From 2-01-FULL-39-10-A sp964565795 (GTDB lineage: Bacteria; Patescibacteriota; Microgenomatia; Levybacterales; UBA12049), in the NCBI GenBank assembly GCA_964565795.1, contig CAZMGC010000002.1:1-57853 (forward strand): a stretch of DNA of 57,853 nucleotides, given 5' to 3'. Positions 51,888-57,853 of this stretch are shown here, piece by piece. Under the pieces are notes generated by a model. That model ran no database searches. It was given only the letters and a program-made list of their open reading frames with translations, and was not told the DNA's origin. The position numbers and the translations under genes are program-made. How positions within the stretch are numbered: position 1 is the stretch's first letter; each line of letters opens with the position of its first letter.

Positions 51888-52385
51888 TTAAGAACTAGCT
51901 TGAGCTTGTGCCTTAATTTCTTCAAGAGCCGTATTAAATCCAATTGGAGTTAAGCTTGAACCAGAGATTTTTCCAAGTTTTACCTCATCTATATTTTTTC
52001 CAACAACTTGTTCTTTATAGTTAGCGATGAAATCTTCTTGGATTTTCTTAGAGATTGGCGCTTTTGCTTGAGCAACTACATCCACATTTTCAATTACTCC
52101 ACCTTTAAGCGTAACAGTAACATCGATGGATTCTGTTCCTGAGTGATATGAATATTCTCCTACTGCTTCATATGTTCCATCTTTATAGTTTCCGGTCATT
52201 GCACCCTGTTCACTTGTTTCCTGTATCGTTCCTGTTGTATCTTGAGGAGTTTCTACCACTGCTTGCTCTTTATTTTTGGATAGAACCAAACCACCAATTG
52301 CAACTGCTGCGATAATAATAACCACCGCAATTCCAACCATAATCATGTTTTTGTTCATTCCAGTTTTTTGTGTTTCTTCTTCCAT
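51888..52385 (-). CDS. FMN-binding domain protein, membrane-anchored
   Basis: 165 aa. Membrane segment (about residues 14-33), Thr/Gln linker, then an FMN-binding domain: DGTYEAVGEYSYHSGTE, VTLKGGVIENVDVVAQAK, and LGKISGSSLTPIGFNTAL. The latter is the ApbE target region (family SGAT-like), here SGSS with a Thr two residues later. A strong SD (GGAGGTGAG, 52389-52397) precedes the ATG. First gene of the trio; probable extracytoplasmic electron acceptor. Confidence 0.88.
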   Translation of the reverse strand: MEEETQKTGMNKNMIMVGIAVVIIIAAVAIGGLVLSKNKEQAVVETPQDTTGTIQETSEQGAMTGNYKDGTYEAVGEYSYHSGTESIDVTVTLKGGVIENVDVVAQAKAPISKKIQEDFIANYKEQVVGKNIDEVKLGKISGSSLTPIGFNTALEEIKAQAQASS

Positions 52386-52454
52386 TTACTCACCTCCAAT
52401 CTATAATTCAAGTTTATTTTATAATTTAATATCCGTTGAATTATAACAAATAAT

Positions 52455-53558
52455 TTAAAGATATTTATTGTAAAATTCAATTGTTTTCTCCATCGCCTCG
52501 GTAAAGGAAGAACCAGTAAAATTATGACCCCCACTCTGATATTCGATTAATTCATGAGGAATTGAAGTTTTATCCAAAATGTTATTCAAATTTCTACTAT
52601 ATCCAATATTTACCACGGGGTCATCAACTGTATGATTTAAGGAAATTGCACCGGTTATTCCATCTAAATAATTTGTGAAAGGAACTTGCTTCCAGAAGGG
52701 ATGATTTGGGTCAAACTGCCCATACATATCACTCAAACGTTGACGTCTATTTCTATTTATATTCTGATCAGACGGAGGACGGTAACTGTTATCATCAATT
52801 CCGTATTTTTGCATGTCTGAATATGTATAGACTGCTCCACCCCAAATCGCAATCGCAGAAATATCAGGTTGTGCTGCTAAGGCGCGCGTTATTACATTTC
52901 CTGCCATAGAATGTCCCCAAAGCCCAACTTTCTCGGGATTTACAAAATTTGAAACTTGAAGCGCTGCTCTAGCATTCAAAGTATCAACTATATAATCAGA
53001 GCCATAATACCCTCCACCCGCTTCCCCGTCACTTTCTCCATGCCCTCTTAAATCAATTTTAAAAACCACAAAGCCATTTCTCGCTAGATAATCTACGTAG
53101 GCGCTATAATTTCCTGTTGTCGTGTATGTAGAAGGAGGAATATAACCATGAACAAAAACGATAGCTGGCCACCCCCCTGCTGGTGCTTCTCCGCTAGGAA
53201 TCGTTAGTAAACCATTAATTTTAAATCCATCTGAATCATAAGAAGTTAAATAACTTGTGTAATTAGAATTCGTGGAATACTGTTCGCGTTCATTTAATTT
53301 ACTTTTATATTCTCTTGCACGAAGCGAAGGAATTGTCATTTCTGAAAATGGATATGGAGTTGGCGTTGGATTAACTGAAGAGGTTATATTGGAAATTTTA
53401 GATGCTGAATCTCCTTTTGAAAGAACAAAATAAAGTCCTCCAAAAACGAAAGCATTAAATCCTATTAAAGCTGCTAATAGAAGAATTATCTTCTTTCTCT
53501 TTTCGGTTGGTGTCAAACCTGGATCATTTGATACCTGAGGTGGCACTTTGTTTTCCAT
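52455..53558 (-). CDS. Membrane-anchored alpha/beta hydrolase
   Basis: 367 aa. One membrane segment (about residues 26-47), linker, then the catalytic domain: nucleophile Ser in GLWGHSMAGNVI, likely acid Asp in HTVDDPVVNIGYS and His in SGGHNFTG. KIDLRGHGESDGEAGG and AIVFVHGYIP match prolyl-oligopeptidase/dienelactone-hydrolase-like esterases. Extracytoplasmic; substrate unknown. Confidence 0.9.
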   Translation of the reverse strand: MENKVPPQVSNDPGLTPTEKRKKIILLLAALIGFNAFVFGGLYFVLSKGDSASKISNITSSVNPTPTPYPFSEMTIPSLRAREYKSKLNEREQYSTNSNYTSYLTSYDSDGFKINGLLTIPSGEAPAGGWPAIVFVHGYIPPSTYTTTGNYSAYVDYLARNGFVVFKIDLRGHGESDGEAGGGYYGSDYIVDTLNARAALQVSNFVNPEKVGLWGHSMAGNVITRALAAQPDISAIAIWGGAVYTYSDMQKYGIDDNSYRPPSDQNINRNRRQRLSDMYGQFDPNHPFWKQVPFTNYLDGITGAISLNHTVDDPVVNIGYSRNLNNILDKTSIPHELIEYQSGGHNFTGSSFTEAMEKTIEFYNKYL

Positions 53559-53566
53559 GAGTTAAA

Positions 53567-53575
53567 ATTATACCA
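53567..53575 (-). promoter_or_regulatory. Extended -10 promoter for the alpha/beta hydrolase
   Basis: TGGTATAAT, 8 nt to the ATG; no clear -35. Confidence 0.5.
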
Positions 53576-53605
53576 AAAAATCTAAGATATCTTTATTTAT
53601 TAAAA

Positions 53606-54760
53606 TTATTTATGGGATTTAAAAATTCTTAAGTAAACAAAAAAATTAAGAGATTGAAATATTTGAATTATTAAAAGAGCAACAACAGGTGATAATTTAT
53701 CTGCTACAAGTCCTACCAAAAATGCAACAATTCCAAAACATATACTTCCAAAGAATGAATCCAATGACCCCATCGTTGCTCTCTGTTCTTGCTTGAATTC
53801 TTTTTGCATAAGTGATGACTTTGCAACAACTGTAGTCCCATAAAAAAGTGACGTTGTTGACATTAAAACAGGAGTTAAAACTGAAGGAAAAATTGCCGGA
53901 ACAGTAGTTACAAATCTTGCCCATGCGTTCCCTGCTAGAAGCATTTTAAGCTCTCCAAATTTTTTAATTGTTCTACCACTAAAATGAAAACTAATTGCAG
54001 CACCAAAATAAGAAAATATCTTTGCGATTGGAATTGCCCAAGCTGGCCAAACAAGTGAATAAATCGCAGCTTGGAATTGAAACGATACCTCACCAAAGCC
54101 GTACCCTATAATCGAGGAGACACTTAAAAGCCTAAGTTTTGGATTATGTTTAAAAGCCAAAAGAGCTTCTTTTAAATGTAAATAAATATTCCCAGATTTA
54201 CTTGAGTGAACCTTGGGCTCAGTAAAAGCAAAAGAAAGAAAAAAACAGATTACTTGTGGTATTACAGAAAGCCAAACGAGTAGAGAAAAAGAACCCTTGA
54301 GTAAAAGTACAGCACCAATTATTGCCGAAAGACCAAGTGCGATTTGAGACATTTTACTAATCTTTCCATATAATTCTGCATATCTATGTTCTTCGTTATT
54401 TTCTGCTAAAGAGTCATGTATGAATGCGTCATTATTTCCACTGTAGAATGCATTGCAAAGCCCCATAAATATTGATCCAATCGCTAAAATCATGAATGAA
54501 CCCCCTATTGAATAAAAGATTGATGCAATTAATGCAAAAAATGATCCAAGTATTATAGTTTTATGTCTTCCAATTCTGTCAGAAAAAATTCCAGTTGGGA
54601 TTTCAAGAAAAGCTGAAGAAACAGTTATGATCGAGAATACGCTCATTCCAAGCGCATAAGAACCTGAAACCTGTGCAAAATAAAGTATTGCAATCGGAGC
54701 ATAGAATTTAAATTCCGTAAAAAAATTAAACCATGAAAAAAGATTTATATTCTTGTGCAT
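53606..54760 (-). CDS. MFS transporter
   Basis: 384 aa, about eleven or twelve hydrophobic segments. Motif A-like loop after TM2: GIFSDRIGRHKTIILGS. No drug-specific signature. Its -10 box TATAAT ends 6 nt before the ATG (54767-54772), predicted leaderless. Substrate unknown. Confidence 0.88.
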   Translation of the reverse strand: MHKNINLFSWFNFFTEFKFYAPIAILYFAQVSGSYALGMSVFSIITVSSAFLEIPTGIFSDRIGRHKTIILGSFFALIASIFYSIGGSFMILAIGSIFMGLCNAFYSGNNDAFIHDSLAENNEEHRYAELYGKISKMSQIALGLSAIIGAVLLLKGSFSLLVWLSVIPQVICFFLSFAFTEPKVHSSKSGNIYLHLKEALLAFKHNPKLRLLSVSSIIGYGFGEVSFQFQAAIYSLVWPAWAIPIAKIFSYFGAAISFHFSGRTIKKFGELKMLLAGNAWARFVTTVPAIFPSVLTPVLMSTTSLFYGTTVVAKSSLMQKEFKQEQRATMGSLDSFFGSICFGIVAFLVGLVADKLSPVVALLIIQIFQSLNFFVYLRIFKSHK

Positions 54761-54766
54761 AGATGA

Positions 54767-54772
54767 ATTATA
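54767..54772 (-). promoter_or_regulatory. -10 box for the second MFS gene
   Basis: TATAAT, 6 nt to the ATG; -35 unclear. Confidence 0.5.
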
Positions 54773-54778
54773 CTATTA

Positions 54779-55981
54779 TTACTCGTACCTTATTGCTTCT
54801 ATTGGAGAAAGATCTGCTGCTTTTTTAGCCGGGAAAACACCAAAGAAAATTCCAATTACCGATGAGATTCCGAGAGCAGCAACTACGGAAATAAAATTTA
54901 TTCCCGCAGGGAAAAAAGGTTGTATTAAAATTACAATTAATACTGCTATTAAAAGTCCTAATAAACCACCAAACACTGACAGGATAAGAGCTTGTACTAA
55001 AAATTGAAGCAGTATATCTTTTCTAGTAGCCCCTATTGCACGCCTGATTCCGATTTCTTTTGTGCGCTCTGTTACTGTTGCATACATAATATTCATAATT
55101 CCAATTCCTCCGACAATTAAAGAAATCGATCCGATTGCGATTAGAATATAATTAAGAATTGAAAAAATTTGAGTTACAATATTTAAAATTTCTGTCTGTT
55201 CTATAACCTGAAACTCATCCTCCTCATAAGATTTTAAAAAAAGTTCGTTTAAGTCTTTTTTAACCTGGGGTATTGATTCTTCGTTACTTGCTTGAACATT
55301 TATTTGTGTAAATTTTTTGTTAGGATTTAGAGAGTTGATTTTATAAGATACATAACTATAACTATCAAAAGTTGGACCTCCAAGACCACCGCCTCCTTTT
55401 GAATCAAGGACACCAACTACTTGGAAAATTTGATCAGATATTCTTATCTTTTTATTTATAGCTGATTCCTTTGATCCATATAAATCCTCAGCCAACTTTG
55501 GTCCTATCATTACTTTTTTAGCTCTTTTATCAATATCTGATTTTGTTAAAAGTCTCCCAGCTTCTGCTTTTAAATTAAGTACTTTCGCAACATCTTGATT
55601 TGTTAAAATTATAGTTGTAGACTTTTTTTCTCCATTTGCTTCTGCAATTGAAGATTTTTCATAAGTTGGTACTGCATATTTAACATTCGCTATTTTTTTA
55701 ACCTTAGCAACATCTTTTTCTTCAAATCTTTCCCCTATTGATCCAGGATCTTGAAATCCTCCACCATCAGCTAAAACTCTAGATGGTAAAACATAAATAC
55801 TGTTAGACCCCAGATTCTCGAACTGCTGCTCTATGTAATTTCTTAAACCAATCCCAAAAGCAATTAAAAGCACTACTGACAAAACACCAATTAAAATTCC
55901 TAAAGAAGTGAGAAAAGTTCTAATCTTATTTCTTTTGAAATCATCAATCGCTGAATCAAATAAAAAAATAAAGCGCTTCAT
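54779..55981 (-). CDS. MacB-like ABC transporter permease
   Basis: 400 aa. N-terminal membrane helix (after KRNKIRTFLTSLGILIGVLS), a large extracytoplasmic MacB_PCD domain and three C-terminal helices of the FtsX fold (YATVTERTKEIGIRRAIGAT). Exports lipids, peptides or drugs by a mechanotransmission mechanism in homologs. Overlaps the ATPase gene by 4 bp; partner of the adaptor protein. Confidence 0.93.
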   Translation of the reverse strand: MKRFIFLFDSAIDDFKRNKIRTFLTSLGILIGVLSVVLLIAFGIGLRNYIEQQFENLGSNSIYVLPSRVLADGGGFQDPGSIGERFEEKDVAKVKKIANVKYAVPTYEKSSIAEANGEKKSTTIILTNQDVAKVLNLKAEAGRLLTKSDIDKRAKKVMIGPKLAEDLYGSKESAINKKIRISDQIFQVVGVLDSKGGGGLGGPTFDSYSYVSYKINSLNPNKKFTQINVQASNEESIPQVKKDLNELFLKSYEEDEFQVIEQTEILNIVTQIFSILNYILIAIGSISLIVGGIGIMNIMYATVTERTKEIGIRRAIGATRKDILLQFLVQALILSVFGGLLGLLIAVLIVILIQPFFPAGINFISVVAALGISSVIGIFFGVFPAKKAADLSPIEAIRYE

Positions 55982-56649
55982 GAATCAATTATCTCCCCAT
56001 CTTTCATTTTTATTTGTCTTCTAGCTTCTGCAGCAATTTCCTTATCATGCGTAACAATAAGAATTGTAACCTTTAAATCCTTATTAAGTTCTTCAAGAAG
56101 TTTTAAAATTTCTGCACCTGATTTAGAATCAAGATTTCCTGTAGGCTCATCTGCTAAAATTAATTTAGGTTTCATGATAAGAGCCCTAGCAATCGCAACT
56201 CTTTGTTGTTGACCACCCGAAATCTTATTTGGTCTATAATTCCTGCGCTCAATTATCCCAAATCTTTGCAATAATTCTTCTGCTCTCTGATAAGGATCAA
56301 AATCTATTTTTGACTTAGAATATAATGCAGGCAAAACCACATTTTCTATTACCGATAGTTTATTAATTAAATTAAATTGCTGAAATATAAACCCCACATA
56401 TCTGTTTCTAAATTCTGACAGTGCATCGTCGGAAAGCTTTGAAACATCCTTTTCATCTAATAAGACTTTACCCGAAGTTGGTTTGTCTAAAAGACCAAGT
56501 ATATGCATCATGGTAGATTTACCGCAACCTGAGGGCCCTACGATTGATGCGAATTCTCCGTCTTTTATGGTTAAATTTATTTTCTTGAGGACTTTTGCAG
56601 TATCTTCGCCAATTTCATAATCTTTTTCTACATCGATTAGTTTAATCAT
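55978..56649 (-). CDS. MacB/LolD-type ABC transporter ATPase
   Basis: 223 aa. Walker A GPSGCGKSTMMHIL, Q-loop FIFQQFNLINKL, signature ISGGQQQRVAIARAL, Walker B LILADEPTGNLDS and the switch His in LIVTHDKEIA. Powers the permease on its 3' side. Overlaps the adaptor gene by 8 bp. Confidence 0.95.
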   Translation of the reverse strand: MIKLIDVEKDYEIGEDTAKVLKKINLTIKDGEFASIVGPSGCGKSTMMHILGLLDKPTSGKVLLDEKDVSKLSDDALSEFRNRYVGFIFQQFNLINKLSVIENVVLPALYSKSKIDFDPYQRAEELLQRFGIIERRNYRPNKISGGQQQRVAIARALIMKPKLILADEPTGNLDSKSGAEILKLLEELNKDLKVTILIVTHDKEIAAEARRQIKMKDGEIIDS

Positions 56650-57664
56650 AAACTACATCACCCTCATTTATTCCTTCAGTAATCTCAATATCCTCTTCTG
56701 TTTCTAGACCAGTTTTTATATATCTTTTTTCTTTATTTTTCCCCACTAGAACATAACTTCCATTTTCATCAGATTTAATGAATTTTGAAGAAACATATAA
56801 AGCATTTTCTTTCTCTCGAACTATAAATGTTGCATCTCCTGTCATTCCAATCCTAAAAGAAGGTATATCACCTGTGACAGAAACTTTTACTCTATAAACA
56901 GTCCCAGACTCATTTTCATCTGGAGTAAATGAAATACTTTCAATCTTTCCAGATATTTTTTTGCCCTCAAAAGCATCCAGAGAAATCTCACATTCTTCTC
57001 CTATATCTAGAGAGACTACTTCAGTTTGATCTGCGGAAACCGAAAAATATACGGTGTCAGGATTTACAATTTCAAATAAAACTGTCCCAAAAGTAATATT
57101 ATTTCCTACATAATAATTCGACTTACTAGCAACTATTCCCTTAAAAGGAGCTACTATCACTGAATCTCTTTTTGCGATATCTTTCAACTCTACCGCCAAT
57201 ACAGCCTTATCTAAATCATATTGATTATTTTCTAGAATTCTTTTAATCTCTGAATTCGCAGCATTTTCGGGAGTAGCATTCCCGTTATCTTCTTTAGTTT
57301 GTTCAAAATTATTCCTTTCCTTGGAATAATCCAGGAGTGAGGACTGTAAATTTTTTACGACAGAGAATTGATCGAGAGTTGCTAAGCTCTGATTTTTAGA
57401 AATTTCATCTCCTTCTTCCACACCTATCCAGCTAATCTTACCTGAAACTGGAAAAAATAAATTAGTTTTCTCGGTCGCACTTATCTCACCAGATAAAACA
57501 AGCTCTTCCTTTAGATTTCCAGACTTAACAATTGCAGATTCTTGAGGCGAAGAGTTTCTATTTCTTACTAAAAAACCAATACCAATCAGAGCAATTACTA
57601 ATAAAATTGCTAATATTTTTTTCTTTTTAAGAAATAATCTAATAAAGGCAGTCAATCGGGTCAC
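56642..57664 (-). CDS. MacA/HlyD-type periplasmic adaptor-like protein
   Basis: 340 aa, GTG start at 57664, 7 nt after a TATTCT -10. One membrane helix, a lipoyl/barrel-sandwich domain in two halves (GKISWIGVEEGDEISKNQSL and SVIVAPFKGIVASKSNYYVG), a short hairpin, and a beta-barrel. In Gram-negative cells such adaptors bridge to an outer-membrane channel; in a monoderm-like CPR cell the partner is unclear. First gene of the exporter operon. Confidence 0.88.
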   Translation of the reverse strand: MTRLTAFIRLFLKKKKILAILLVIALIGIGFLVRNRNSSPQESAIVKSGNLKEELVLSGEISATEKTNLFFPVSGKISWIGVEEGDEISKNQSLATLDQFSVVKNLQSSLLDYSKERNNFEQTKEDNGNATPENAANSEIKRILENNQYDLDKAVLAVELKDIAKRDSVIVAPFKGIVASKSNYYVGNNITFGTVLFEIVNPDTVYFSVSADQTEVVSLDIGEECEISLDAFEGKKISGKIESISFTPDENESGTVYRVKVSVTGDIPSFRIGMTGDATFIVREKENALYVSSKFIKSDENGSYVLVGKNKEKRYIKTGLETEEDIEITEGINEGDVVYD

Positions 57665-57747
57665 TTAATATAGAATAGCATTTTTTTGTAGCTAAATAAA
57701 TACAATTTTAAGTATTGAAATTAAAAGTAATTTAAAGCTAATTTATA

Positions 57748-57756
57748 TGCTATACT
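57748..57756 (+). promoter_or_regulatory. Extended -10 promoter for the last gene
   Basis: TGCTATACT; -35 (TAATTT) is weak; 15 nt to the ATG at 57772. Confidence 0.45.
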
Positions 57757-57771
57757 TTGTCTGATTCTGAA

Positions 57772-57853
57772 ATGAAATTATTAAATATTGGATTTATAAT
57801 TCCCTCATATAATGAGTCACAAAACATTATTCTTCTTATTAATAAAATTAGAA
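57772..57853 (+). CDS. Family 2 glycosyltransferase, 5' part only
   Basis: 27 codons to the window end: NIGFIIPSYNESQNIILLI is the nucleotide-binding start of a GT2 enzyme of the dolichyl-phosphate mannose synthase type. The gene continues beyond the window. Confidence 0.8.
   Translation, partial: MKLLNIGFIIPSYNESQNIILLINKIR

Noticed and set aside
1..57853. Stop-codon reassignment, suggested by TAA within two essential genes
   Set aside because: Most other genes in the window end in TAA at the expected family C-terminus, and RF1 is encoded.
1..57853. CRISPR array, insertion sequence or prophage
   Set aside because: No regularly spaced repeats, transposase or phage structural gene was seen; the only recombinase is a chromosomal Xer type.

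Overview
The window is a 57.9 kb piece of an AT-rich, gene-dense bacterial chromosome. The organism is probably a Candidate Phyla Radiation (Patescibacteria) bacterium, perhaps a Microgenomates-type lineage. That rests on compact genes, many overlapping starts and stops, a short RF1, many small lineage-restricted proteins, and core information genes without biosynthetic operons. The phylum call is an inference from style and was not tested with a marker tree.

Layout. 1-4.2 kb (+): 3' part of gyrA (with an in-frame TAA), folD, a small membrane protein, a SIMPL-domain protein and a 45-aa basic ORF. 4.2-8.1 kb: a Xer tyrosine recombinase, a structured intergenic patch with a 30-bp perfect palindrome, three orphan genes with their own promoters, and about 1 kb with no gene but a perfect DnaA-box-like 9-mer. 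8.1-18.3 kb (mostly -): membrane protein, yebC, TPR gene, then a run nif3-efp-MFS-Lgt-like-rluA-(44 aa)-LytR_C-(56 aa), tRNA-Leu(CAA), a Pro/Gly-rich small protein, dnaB and a degenerate MBL-like protein. 18.4-26.6 kb (+): secreted or membrane proteins, a Xaa-Pro peptidase, an AI-2E family permease, a three-gene phosphoribosyltransferase-like/HAD/nucleoside hydrolase operon behind a leader-peptide attenuator, hisS (with an in-frame TAA) and an EamA transporter. 26.6-38.4 kb: HTH regulator, NTP_transf_6 protein, Nudix, rpmE-prfA, Kef antiporter, murB-htrA-ctpA-rpsR-ssb-rpsF, a YdcF-like protein, ychF, a lone receiver domain and another Nudix. 38.4-46.1 kb: an orphan array of about 15 small genes, nearly all with their own strong sigma70-type promoter. 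46.2-57.9 kb: GT2 glycosyltransferase, GH18-like hydrolase, WbqC-like protein, a flavin electron-transfer trio (NqrB/RnfD-FNR fusion, ApbE, FMN-binding protein), alpha/beta hydrolase, MFS, a MacA/MacB-type ABC exporter and the start of another GT2.

The most striking general feature is promoter geometry. For many genes a TTGAC(A/T)-N16-18-TATAAT-like promoter ends only 6-10 nt before the start codon, so the mRNA should be leaderless or nearly so. A separate small set of genes, mostly encoding very small proteins, carries near-perfect AGGAGGTGA Shine-Dalgarno sequences. The geometry also corrects several start codons. The best candidates for new biology are the attenuator with its leaderless leader peptide (21650-21830), the orphan cassette array with its duplicated promoter-gene unit and exact 23-bp repeat (38.4-46.1 kb), and the small flavin redox operon (49.5-52.4 kb). 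Two essential genes with single in-frame TAA codons and one homopolymer frameshift could be assembly errors, strain variation or true lesions; the sequence alone cannot decide.
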